This document shows positions 1 to 9,095 of a DNA stretch of 64,000 nt, one piece after another. The stretch covers positions 186,001 through 250,000 of the forward strand of contig NZ_NPDX01000006.1 in the NCBI RefSeq assembly GCF_002811945.1, read 5' to 3'. Made by a program: the position numbers and the translations under genes. This DNA comes from Leptospira harrisiae (GTDB lineage: Bacteria; Spirochaetota; Leptospiria; Leptospirales; Leptospiraceae). The number at the start of each line of letters is the position of its first letter. Position 1 is the stretch's first letter. The notes below the pieces were generated by a model that worked only from the letters and a program-made list of their open reading frames with translations, did no database searches and was not told where the DNA came from.

Positions 1-1200
<1,200 letters not shown>

Positions 1201-1241
1201 GAAGTAAGATTGGATCGTCTAACCACTGAAGCAAATAGAGT

Positions 1242-1613
1242 ATGAAACGGAAATTTACAATTGGATTCATTCTAATTTTTCTGGCCTATCTGGGGTGTAA
1301 ATCCTCGGTATTTGGTTTTTGTACTTCTGCAGAAAAGTTTGTGGAACGGTCTTCTGTTCCACCTTGCCACCAAACTTCTGAATCGAAAGACAAAGAAACT
1401 AACTCTTGTGAATGCCCCATCACACATGAAGAACTACAAACTTCCAGTGGCACTGATTTCCTTATTGGGAAGCAGGTGAAATTGGTGGTTTGGAACGGGT
1501 TTACCGTTTCAAAACCTCAGGTCCGTTACAATCCATCCGTAAAGTGGTTGGATTCTGGGATTCGGAATTCACCTTCCTATTTTCCTACCCAAACTGTCCG
1601 ACTTCTGATTTGA
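1242..1613 (+). CDS. Small Cys-containing exported protein, possibly copper-related
   Basis: 123 aa. The N-terminus is a signal peptide with a possible lipobox (AYLGC). It carries five cysteines, with PPCH and SCECP motifs spaced like those of small metal-handling periplasmic proteins. It lies 78 bp upstream of a Csp-like copper-storage gene on the same strand, so a shared role in copper or other soft-metal handling is plausible. This is inference from context. No family is recognised with confidence. Confidence 0.5.
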   Translation: MKRKFTIGFILIFLAYLGCKSSVFGFCTSAEKFVERSSVPPCHQTSESKDKETNSCECPITHEELQTSSGTDFLIGKQVKLVVWNGFTVSKPQVRYNPSVKWLDSGIRNSPSYFPTQTVRLLI

Positions 1614-1691
1614 AATGGCCACACCGATTTGGTGTCGGTGAACACATTCCGATTTCAAAACATTTTTAAAACTTAACAGAGGTTATACGAT

Positions 1692-2138
1692 ATGAATCGC
1701 AAAGAATTATTACAAAAAGCAGGGATGGCCGTTGCTGTTTCTGGAATTTTATCTACACTTTCCGCAGAAGACCATGACCACTCTACCATGACAGCTTCCA
1801 CTAGTGGAAAATCCAAATATTCCAAAGCAATGATGGCAGCAATGCACTGCCAACTTTCTGCAGAGGATTGCCTAAGTCATTGTCTCACAGAGCTTGGAAA
1901 AGGGGATAAGTCCATGGCGGCTTGTGCTTCTAGTACGAGAGAAGTCATTGCCTTATGTGAATCTTTTGTGAAACTTGCAAGCCAATCTTCTCCATATACA
2001 AAGAAGTTAGCCAACTTATGTATTGAGGTTTGTGAAGCTTGCGCAAAAGAATGTGACAAACATGCAAACCATCATACAATCTGTAAAGAATGTCGAGACA
2101 GTTGCCTTGCTTGTGTGAAGGAATTGAAAAAAGTTTAA
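1692..2138 (+). CDS. Four-helix-bundle copper-binding protein (Csp/DUF326 type)
   Basis: 148 aa. After an N-terminal export signal (hydrophobic residues 11-24) and a His/Met-rich linker, the mature part is helical. It holds 13 cysteines in CxxxC-like spacing (for example CIEVCEACAKECDKH and CKECRDSCLAC). This is the pattern of copper storage proteins, which line a four-helix bundle with thiolates and bind many Cu(I) ions. The signal begins NRKELLQKAG, which resembles a Tat motif with one Arg missing; Csp1 proteins are Tat-exported. It probably buffers periplasmic Cu(I). The upstream Cys-containing gene may belong to the same unit. Confidence 0.85.
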   Translation: MNRKELLQKAGMAVAVSGILSTLSAEDHDHSTMTASTSGKSKYSKAMMAAMHCQLSAEDCLSHCLTELGKGDKSMAACASSTREVIALCESFVKLASQSSPYTKKLANLCIEVCEACAKECDKHANHHTICKECRDSCLACVKELKKV

Positions 2139-2176
2139 TCGGTCAATTCAATTGAAATTTTGAATTGTAAGATACT

Positions 2177-2204
2177 CAACTGTCCGCTGTTTAGCGGGCA
2201 GTTG
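2177..2204 (+). terminator. Hairpin terminator between convergent genes
   Basis: An 11-bp stem (CAACTGTCCGC with GCGGGCAGTTG, one G-T pair) has a 6-nt loop and is followed by TTTACT. It sits between the copper-protein gene and the convergent hydrolase gene and may work in both directions. Confidence 0.7.
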
Positions 2205-2221
2205 TTTACTATAGGTTGAAT

Positions 2222-3070
2222 CTACCGTTTTTTAGCCTTTTTCTTGGCTTTCGGTTTTGCTACTGGTTTTGTTTTTTGACTCGGTTTGGCTTTTTTTACT
2301 GCTGATTTCTTTTTTGAAGCTAATTGTTTTTGGTTCTTTTTATAAACTGATGGCTCATATTTAGAAAAATCCACTTCAATCTTTTTTGGTACTGCAAACT
2401 CTGGATTTGCTTTTGGCGAAGGTTGCATCGCAATGCTGTCTTTTGGTGTACCTAAAAATTCTCTGAGTGTACGTATGTTTTCGTTTCTTCTAACTAAGTT
2501 ATAATTTCCAGGGATGTCAAACCATAGGTCTCTGCCTTGGCCGAACTCTGTACTTTCTTGAGGAGGAAAGGAAAAATCTTCAATGGCAGAAAGAGGTTGG
2601 AAGAGAGGAAAAAAAAGTGCATTTTTGTAATTTGTTTTTACCCAATCAGATTCATAACCCCAATAGGATTGTCTCGTGTTCGTAAACCGGTCCGAACCAT
2701 GAAAGGGAGTTCCTAAAGTGATGAGTCTTTTTACTTTGCGTCTGGCTTCATCGGGTAAAATCAAAACTAGGAGTCCACCTGTATTGTGCGCAATCAAAGT
2801 AACTTCGTTAGGTGCTGTTAAGATTTGGCCAGCCAAATACTGAACCGCTTCTTCCAAAGAAAGTGGGTCACGGAGAGTCGAAAGAATTCCGACTTTGAAT
2901 CCTAAATTGTCTAAATTGGATTTGAGTCTTGAATAATAGGAACGCCCGGCCCGAAACCCAGGAACGATCAATATGTTTTTATCCTTATTATTCTCCACAA
3001 ACAAATGACTGGGAAGATAAAATGACAACAACGCCCAAAAACGTTCCAGATATTCTATGAATCGAAACAT
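2222..3070 (-). CDS. Alpha/beta-hydrolase (lipase-like) with Asn at the nucleophile position and a basic tail
   Basis: 282 aa. The fold is indicated by ILIVPGFRAGRSYY (oxyanion strand), the nucleophile-elbow region VTLIAHNTGGLL, and LITLGTPFHGSDR, which is typical of lipase/PGAP1-like hydrolases. The elbow normally reads GHSxGG. Here the codon is AAT, giving AHNTGG, so the catalytic Ser is replaced by Asn. The last 50 residues are a Lys/Ala/Pro-rich low-complexity tail. There is no clear signal peptide. It may be a non-catalytic binding protein, or a hydrolase using another residue. Confidence 0.7.
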   Translation of the reverse strand: MFRFIEYLERFWALLSFYLPSHLFVENNKDKNILIVPGFRAGRSYYSRLKSNLDNLGFKVGILSTLRDPLSLEEAVQYLAGQILTAPNEVTLIAHNTGGLLVLILPDEARRKVKRLITLGTPFHGSDRFTNTRQSYWGYESDWVKTNYKNALFFPLFQPLSAIEDFSFPPQESTEFGQGRDLWFDIPGNYNLVRRNENIRTLREFLGTPKDSIAMQPSPKANPEFAVPKKIEVDFSKYEPSVYKKNQKQLASKKKSAVKKAKPSQKTKPVAKPKAKKKAKKR

Positions 3071-3114
3071 GAATTAAATGATTCTGTCTGACTCAATTCT
3101 TGTCTATGAAAATC

Positions 3115-3168
3115 AATTCAGCTCGAGAAGAATTCCTGAATTGACCGATAACCGTACTTGCTTAGGAT
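3115..3168 (+). promoter_or_regulatory. Putative promoter with an adjacent 7-bp inverted repeat
   Basis: TTGACC (3141-3146) and TAGGAT (3163-3168) are separated by 16 bp and lie just upstream of the exported-protein/UGP genes. An inverted repeat, AATTCAG (3115-3121) with CTGAATT (3136-3142), abuts the -35 box and could be an operator. This was read by eye only. Confidence 0.35.
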
Positions 3169-3184
3169 TGCCTTTTAGAATCGT

Positions 3185-3550
3185 ATGCGTCATAGTTTCT
3201 TAATCATTTTTCTTTTTGGGTTTTTTCCTGCAGTTCTATTGGCAGAACCTGGGAATTATGATGAGGCAGCGAAGCTTTTGCCCCAGATTTGGGAAACCAA
3301 ATACCCCCTCCCATACGGCAAACTCATCAAAAAGGATCCTTTGAAACAGGGGATTCGACAAGTGACACGTAAAAAGGGAAAGTACTGGATGTACAATTTT
3401 GAAGTTTTTATGCCAAAATACGAAAGAAAAGAGACCGTAGCTGTGCCAAAAGAAGACGGCCGGAATATTCTCGTATTTTTTTTATGGAATCCAGGGGTTT
3501 CTGAAGAACCCCACCGGATCGAACTAGGGGAACCACACGAAGGGAAATGA
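3185..3550 (+). CDS. Hypothetical exported protein
   Basis: 121 aa with a clear signal peptide (hydrophobic residues 5-19, cleavage probably after LLA). The mature part is rich in Lys, Pro and aromatic residues and has no motif I recognise. It ends one base before the start of the UTP-glucose-1-phosphate uridylyltransferase gene, so the two are very probably co-transcribed. Confidence 0.6.
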   Translation: MRHSFLIIFLFGFFPAVLLAEPGNYDEAAKLLPQIWETKYPLPYGKLIKKDPLKQGIRQVTRKKGKYWMYNFEVFMPKYERKETVAVPKEDGRNILVFFLWNPGVSEEPHRIELGEPHEGK

Positions 3551-3551
3551 T

Positions 3552-4964
3552 ATGGATAAACAGAAATCAGACCAACTGATTAGAGAAACAATGAAAGCCG
3601 CTGGACTAACAGATGCATTCATCGCCGATTTTATCGCTAAAGTGGATGCTGTAAGAAACGGTGAAACCGGGATGGTGAATTGGGAAGAGGTGGGAGATTT
3701 GGATCCCAAAACCGATGAAATTTCCCTAGAATCCATCCATTCCTCTTACCCCACAGACCTAAATCTTCTCTCAAAACTTGTGGTGATTAAATTGAATGGT
3801 GGACTTGGAACCAGCATGGGACTCGACAAAGCAAAGTCCCTCATCCCCATCAAAGGTTCAATGTCCTTTCTGGCTGTCATGGCAAAACAAATTGAATTCA
3901 TTCGTTCCGAGTTTGGGATTGATGTCCCTCTACTTTTTATGGATTCTTATAATACCCAAAAAGATTCGCAAGAGGAATTGGAAAAAAACGGATTCAAACA
4001 AACTCTTAGAACCAGTTTTTTGCAAAACAAAGTTCCGAGGTTAGATGCAGAAACTTTTACGCCCGTTCAAAACAAAAATGAAAAAGAAAACTGGTGCCCG
4101 CCGGGACACGGTGATATCTATTTTACTATGGTACAAGAAGGGATTTTGGATGAATTACTTTCCAAAGGTTTTGAAATCGCTTTCCTTTCGAATGGTGATA
4201 ACTTAGGGGCTACAGTTGATCCACATATTGTCAGTTATCTTTTGAAAGAAGACATTCATTTTGCGATGGAGATGACTCCAAAAACGTTAGCAGACAAAAA
4301 AGGTGGTGCCATTTATCGCAAAACTGTCGGCGGAAAATTTATCAAGTATGAACTTTTGGAAACTGCTCAAGTACCAAAAGAACATGAAAACGAATTCAGT
4401 GGACTTGGAAAATTTAGAACTTTTTCTACTAACAATCTTTGGATTAATCTTCGTGCTTTAAAAGAAAGATTCAACCAGGGAAACTTTTCCTTATCACTCA
4501 TTGTGAATCCCAAACAGGTAGATGGAAAATCTGTCATTCAATTGGAAACCGCAATGGGAAGTGCTGTTGGTAATTTTCATAAATTCAAAGGAATTATCAT
4601 TCCTAGAGATCGATTTGCACCTGTGAAAAAAACAGAGGACTATTTGATTCGTAGGTCAGATGCTTATATTTTAAATGAAGATTTTTCTCTTACGATGACC
4701 AAGGAGAGAAAGTCAACAGGGCTTGGTGAAGTTTTAGTACAGTTGGATGAAACATATTATAAAAAAATTCACCAATTTGATCACCTATTCCAACAATATC
4801 CATCTTTATTGTATTGCGAAGAATTAAAGGTGACTGGCGCGATTTTATTTGATGTGCCAATTTCTGTCAAAGGGAAAGTGACTTTTCTAAACAAATCAGG
4901 TGCTTTAAAAAAGATATCTTCGTTGAATAAAACGAAATTTGAAAACGAAACAATTTCTTTATGA
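3552..4964 (+). CDS. UTP--glucose-1-phosphate uridylyltransferase (eukaryotic UGP type)
   Basis: 470 aa. It makes UDP-glucose from UTP and glucose-1-phosphate in the cytoplasm for glycan synthesis. The nucleotide-binding signature LNGGLGTSMGLDKAKSLIPI (about residues 80-99) is that of the UDPGP family found in eukaryotes and some bacteria, not the GalU type. Further family blocks are PPGHGDIYF, LSNGDNLGA and KGGAIYR. The C-terminal part looks like the left-handed beta-helix end of the family. Length fits. It lies between two small exported-protein genes and overlaps the next by 4 bp. Confidence 0.92.
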   Translation: MDKQKSDQLIRETMKAAGLTDAFIADFIAKVDAVRNGETGMVNWEEVGDLDPKTDEISLESIHSSYPTDLNLLSKLVVIKLNGGLGTSMGLDKAKSLIPIKGSMSFLAVMAKQIEFIRSEFGIDVPLLFMDSYNTQKDSQEELEKNGFKQTLRTSFLQNKVPRLDAETFTPVQNKNEKENWCPPGHGDIYFTMVQEGILDELLSKGFEIAFLSNGDNLGATVDPHIVSYLLKEDIHFAMEMTPKTLADKKGGAIYRKTVGGKFIKYELLETAQVPKEHENEFSGLGKFRTFSTNNLWINLRALKERFNQGNFSLSLIVNPKQVDGKSVIQLETAMGSAVGNFHKFKGIIIPRDRFAPVKKTEDYLIRRSDAYILNEDFSLTMTKERKSTGLGEVLVQLDETYYKKIHQFDHLFQQYPSLLYCEELKVTGAILFDVPISVKGKVTFLNKSGALKKISSLNKTKFENETISL

Positions 4965-5218
4965 AACAGATTTTTATTTTTTGTATACTTCTTGGATTTG
5001 TCAATTGCGGCGCTCCCTTTTCCTTCCGATCTGCATGTTATGAGCGTAATAAATGTTCAACGATCGAGGGGGCCTGCTTTTTGCGTAATGATGCCTTTTA
5101 TAAGGCAGCTACAAACAGTCCAGAATACAGTGCTCAGGATCTCACCGCCATCGTCGGAAGTTGTTTGGGTTTAGAAAAAACCTGTCGAAAAAATTGTGAT
5201 AGTGGTACTATTTTTTAA
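4961..5218 (+). CDS. Small Cys-rich lipoprotein
   Basis: 85 aa. The start codon overlaps the UGP stop (ATGA), which implies translational coupling. The signal peptide ends in a lipobox (GFVNC), so the mature protein would be lipidated at Cys17. Six further cysteines in a 60-residue mature domain suggest disulfides. No family recognised. Confidence 0.65.
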   Translation: MKQIFIFCILLGFVNCGAPFSFRSACYERNKCSTIEGACFLRNDAFYKAATNSPEYSAQDLTAIVGSCLGLEKTCRKNCDSGTIF

Positions 5219-5229
5219 ATTCAGATCCA

Positions 5230-5268
5230 AGTAGAACGGAAAAAAACAGATATTCTTTCGGTTCTACT
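5230..5268. terminator. Bidirectional hairpin between convergent genes
   Basis: A 13-bp stem with one mismatch (AGTAGAACGGAAA with TTTCGGTTCTACT) encloses an A-rich loop. It overlaps the stop codon of the minus-strand papain-like gene and follows the plus-strand lipoprotein gene. Confidence 0.55.
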
Positions 5269-7675
5269 CTCGAATAAATGATAATTGGCTTTTTTCTGGA
5301 ACCAAAACTCTGTCTTCAAATTCACCTGACAAAGAATCATAGTTAGGTGACAATTTAATTTTCCACTTACCTTTTTCTTCAAGTAAGTCAGAATCCACAA
5401 TGTTTTTGCCTCTAAAGATTTCATTTTCATTCCATTTCATGATGATGTTTCCTTCTACATCTTCAGCTTCAATGGTCAAACGAACAGGTTTTACTTTGTT
5501 TTTCCCATCCCAATACATCGCAGTCCAAGGACCAATAAACTTTTGAATAGCGGATTCTCCAAAGGTTTTTACTTTTTTTACATCAACGACGGTTTCTGAA
5601 ATCACAGAGGTGATTGGTTTTGAAAATAAACTTTCACCGTTTCCTTTGGAAACTGATTGGATGGCAAAGAAATAAAACTGATTTTTGGTTAGGTTTTGTA
5701 ATTTAAAATTAGATTCTGACGTTTCTTTGACAAGACTCCATTCAGGATCATTTTTTTTGCGCATATAAATTTTGTAAGAAGTAACTTTGGGAATCAAATT
5801 CCAACTAAATAAAAATTCGCTCGTTTTTCGATTCTCTGAAACAATTAGTTCAGGTGATTTGATTCCAGTGGATCTTCCTGCGACGAGAGAAGGAAAACCA
5901 ATGTCGGGTTCCGAAGGAAGGCTAAACAAATTTCCATCAAATTCTGAAGCAACGGCATAAAAAGATTCTTTTTCAGATGATGTATCATCTTTGTATTGAA
6001 GGTCTGTTGTTTTCGCAATTTCTTTCCAAGCCCCATTCGTTTTACGAAAGATATGATAGGTGATGGCACTCGGTGATCCTTCCCATTGCAGAATCGTTGC
6101 TCCAGCATACAATCCTTTGGATGCGGTCAGGTTGATTGGCCTTGGTTTTAAAACTTCTGATGGATCCAAATGTGCAGAAACATAATCACTGGATTCTCCA
6201 ATCAGTTGGTTCCGTTCTGGGATGACTTGGTAGATTTCGCTATCCCCATTTCGACTTGCTTTTAAATCAATATAAGAAGTTTTTTCAGTTTTACCTAAAA
6301 ATCGATAGATCCTCGCCATCGGATTCCATTTATAAATAGTATAAGTTGTGGAGATAGGTTGCGGATCCCATTCCAATATAATCCGGTCATTTGTGGGCGC
6401 CACGGTTGCTCGTAGGTTAGTGACAGGAAGAATCCCTGCAGGTCTTGTTGGCTCTACCGCATAACCATCGTTAGAGTCGAGTGACGCCTTAGAAAGGAAG
6501 TTTTCGTCCAAACTTGCTACACGGTAATTGTATGCCGTGTTTTTTTGGATTCCGAAGTCCTCAAAGAATGCTTGTTTGGAAAGTCCTACCAATTGGTATT
6601 TGCTATCGATTTTACGTTTTCGGTATATTTCATAACCGATAGCTCTTTTTTCCCTAGACCAACTGATTCGAATGCGATCAGAAAAATCTCCCCGGGAAGC
6701 AAATACTTCTCCTGGTGGAAAGAGGTTGTGTTCACCGTAATCAAGTGATTCCAAAGCATCACTCAATTTGTTTTGTGTCAGTAGTTCGTTTTCGGTTTCG
6801 GAATCTGCTACATAAACTGATTTCGTGTATTTAGGAAAGGTATCGTATGAAACCCATAAATAACCTTGGTCTCCCCAAGTGGGTCCCCAAGAATTCCAAA
6901 CTTTAAAGGCTCTTTTTTTATCGTTAAAACCCAAAATGACGAGGGACTGGGCACCTAAAATTTCACCCGTTCCCAATTCAAAAACTGAATCCTGCTTTGG
7001 ATCACGAAAATTCTCATACACCAAATAACTAATCAACACTGGCCTTTTCTCAATTAATGCTAGTTTGATGGTAGATAGGTCGTGTGGTTCAATTCGGTAA
7101 ATTCTACGTAACCTAGCCTTTCTACCTGCTTCTACGATATCGGCTTTGGGTCTTGTCCGAAAGCTGGAAGAAGATTCGTTCATTTGTTCTAAAGTGACTG
7201 AACCTCGACTTTCGGCAAGAACTAGGGCATCCAATAGAGAAACTGCTTGGTCTTTTCCACTGTTCAATTGGTTGTAAATAAAGTTAGGTGAATATAAAAC
7301 CTTTTGTCCGTTAGCAGAACTAGGAGCAACAGTGGATAAGTTCTTAATTCCTTTTTTTTTAGATTCTAAATAAGAAATCAGACCATATCCTACCGTATAA
7401 CCAACATTATCTTTGTAGATCCCTTGGTCGGAAGGAGGTGGGAAGTCGTTAGTAAAATCATAACTTCCAGGTAGGTCTGAACTTGTTTGTTCAGGACGGA
7501 ATGGTGGGATACTTTGGTAAAGTTCAAAAGGGTCGGGGATTAGGCCTGATTTTCTTGGTGAAGATTTGGATTCTGTTTTTCCGGTAATTGGTTTGGATTG
7601 AAACCCAACAATCATAAGGGATAAAGCGATAAAAATGGTTCCTATCGCAATTCGGTGTTTGTTGTTCCGTAACAT
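5264..7675 (-). CDS. Papain-like (C1 fold) protein with fibronectin type III repeats, catalytic residues replaced
   Basis: 803 aa, exported or membrane-anchored (hydrophobic residues 8-25). Residues about 75-300 match the C1 peptidase fold: a PPPSDQG block, and FKVWNSWGPTWGDQGYLWVSY, which is the papain Asn-Ser-Trp-Gly region. The segment that should carry the nucleophile reads DNVGYTVGYGL, where active relatives have SCVAWATGYAL. The His position reads GAQSLVILGF instead of GGHAMLVVGY. Both Cys and His are therefore lost. About four fibronectin III-like units follow (residues 325-715), then a C-terminal beta domain. It is the last gene of an exbB-tonB unit, 1 bp after tonB. Confidence 0.75.
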   Translation of the reverse strand: MLRNNKHRIAIGTIFIALSLMIVGFQSKPITGKTESKSSPRKSGLIPDPFELYQSIPPFRPEQTSSDLPGSYDFTNDFPPPSDQGIYKDNVGYTVGYGLISYLESKKKGIKNLSTVAPSSANGQKVLYSPNFIYNQLNSGKDQAVSLLDALVLAESRGSVTLEQMNESSSSFRTRPKADIVEAGRKARLRRIYRIEPHDLSTIKLALIEKRPVLISYLVYENFRDPKQDSVFELGTGEILGAQSLVILGFNDKKRAFKVWNSWGPTWGDQGYLWVSYDTFPKYTKSVYVADSETENELLTQNKLSDALESLDYGEHNLFPPGEVFASRGDFSDRIRISWSREKRAIGYEIYRKRKIDSKYQLVGLSKQAFFEDFGIQKNTAYNYRVASLDENFLSKASLDSNDGYAVEPTRPAGILPVTNLRATVAPTNDRIILEWDPQPISTTYTIYKWNPMARIYRFLGKTEKTSYIDLKASRNGDSEIYQVIPERNQLIGESSDYVSAHLDPSEVLKPRPINLTASKGLYAGATILQWEGSPSAITYHIFRKTNGAWKEIAKTTDLQYKDDTSSEKESFYAVASEFDGNLFSLPSEPDIGFPSLVAGRSTGIKSPELIVSENRKTSEFLFSWNLIPKVTSYKIYMRKKNDPEWSLVKETSESNFKLQNLTKNQFYFFAIQSVSKGNGESLFSKPITSVISETVVDVKKVKTFGESAIQKFIGPWTAMYWDGKNKVKPVRLTIEAEDVEGNIIMKWNENEIFRGKNIVDSDLLEEKGKWKIKLSPNYDSLSGEFEDRVLVPEKSQLSFIRE

Positions 7676-7676
7676 T

Positions 7677-8318
7677 TCAGTCCTCTTCTAAATCAAAACT
7701 GATAGGGAGTCTATGTGCCATTCGAGTAGGTTTCCCTTTATCATAACCGGGAGAAAAACGTGCTCTTTGGATGATGCGAATGGCAGCTTCATCAAACCCA
7801 TAACCCGCTCTGCCTGAAACGATTTTGACTCCTTGGAGAATTCCATGTTCATCAACTTGTACCATAACAACAACAGTCTTTTGGCTGATATTTGCGGCCT
7901 TAGCAGCTTCAGGGAAATAGGATTTTAAATCGAAGTCAATGATGGGCGTAGGAGGGCGATCTCCATTGAAGGAAAATAAATACCCATCTTTGTCTGTTCC
8001 ATTTCCAGAAAGTTGGTTGGGATTTAAGTCGGAGTTATCTGGTTTTTCTTCCGCATCTTTGTTTGAACCTTCTACCCATTCTTGTTTTTCAACAGGGGCA
8101 GGACTCGAAGTTCCACCGATGAGTTCGGGTGGAATTTCTTCAAAAGAAACATCCATATCTTCTATCGATGTTTCTTGGAAGGCAGCATCACTGGGAAGTG
8201 TGAGTATAAAATAAATCAAATAACAAAATAGATGCAATCCCACGGAAGCAAAGAGACTGGCCCGAAAGAGCCCGAACCTTCTTAGTTTGTATTGCAGGTA
8301 TAAGGTAAATGATTTCAT
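7677..8318 (-). CDS. tonB: TonB-family energy transducer
   Basis: 213 aa with one N-terminal membrane segment (about residues 18-40), an acidic/Pro linker and a C-terminal TonB domain. The domain is marked by VDEHGILQGVKIVSGRAGYG and AIRIIQRARFSPGYDKGKP. TonB spans the periplasm and transmits energy from ExbB/ExbD to outer-membrane receptors. It lies 11 bp downstream of exbB and directly upstream of the papain-like gene. No receptor gene and no exbD are adjacent. Confidence 0.88.
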   Translation of the reverse strand: MKSFTLYLQYKLRRFGLFRASLFASVGLHLFCYLIYFILTLPSDAAFQETSIEDMDVSFEEIPPELIGGTSSPAPVEKQEWVEGSNKDAEEKPDNSDLNPNQLSGNGTDKDGYLFSFNGDRPPTPIIDFDLKSYFPEAAKAANISQKTVVVMVQVDEHGILQGVKIVSGRAGYGFDEAAIRIIQRARFSPGYDKGKPTRMAHRLPISFDLEED

Positions 8319-8329
8319 TGAATGATCTT

Positions 8330-8989
8330 CTAGTGATGGATGTTTGGTGTAGAACTAGAGGATTGGTTGTGTTTTCCACTCGTGATAAAACTCGCATGGA
8401 TTTCTTTAGAAAGAATTTCTAAATGACCAATGATGAGTTTCATTTTACGTGTGAAGTAGTTATTTGCCATAACCACAGGGATTGCCACTGCAAGTCCCGC
8501 TGCTGTTGCCAGTAGGGCGGTAGAGATACTTCGCATCACCACTTCGGCACCTGAGTTGCCAAGAGTTCCAAGGCCATAAAAAGCTTTGATGACCCCGAGA
8601 ACGGTTCCCAAAAGTCCAATGAAGGGAGTGTTGTTTCCAAGGGTGTTGAGAATCGGAAGTCTTTCTTCCAGACCCAATTTTTCTTTCAAAATTTTCCCTT
8701 CCATCAATTCCTCGAGGCCTTTGTGGTTTTCCTTTTCTCGTTCCAAAACAAAATGTATGAACCGAGTGTAGGAATTTTCCATAGGATGGGTTTCCAGGAG
8801 TTTTTCTGTTCCCTTTAGATCTCTATGGCGAATGAGAAGAGTGAGTGAATCCAGAAGTGACTCTGATTCTTTGTTAAAATTACGTTTATAAACAATCAAC
8901 CTTTCGATAAAAACAGCAATTGCGAGGATACTCGCAAATAACATAACGAGGAAGATGATTTTTTCCCCAAGGTCTACGAAATCTTGCAT
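8330..8989 (-). CDS. exbB: MotA/TolQ/ExbB proton-channel family protein
   Basis: 219 aa with three membrane segments (about 12-32, 115-140, 158-180). The family core is [21 protein letters not shown], followed by [25 protein letters not shown]. This is the pentameric channel subunit that works with an ExbD-type subunit to energise TonB. It heads the minus-strand unit exbB-tonB-papain-like. An exbD gene is expected next to it but is absent, so ExbD must come from elsewhere or this is a variant. Confidence 0.88.
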   Translation of the reverse strand: MQDFVDLGEKIIFLVMLFASILAIAVFIERLIVYKRNFNKESESLLDSLTLLIRHRDLKGTEKLLETHPMENSYTRFIHFVLEREKENHKGLEELMEGKILKEKLGLEERLPILNTLGNNTPFIGLLGTVLGVIKAFYGLGTLGNSGAEVVMRSISTALLATAAGLAVAIPVVMANNYFTRKMKLIIGHLEILSKEIHASFITSGKHNQSSSSTPNIHH

Positions 8990-9095
8990 TTTTGGAACCT
9001 TCTAACGGACAGAATTCTCTACCTTGGACTGCAATCAAAGAGAAAAATTGCAGAAAAAGAACTTCGGTTGATTCCAAGCCGACCCAGGAGAAAGA

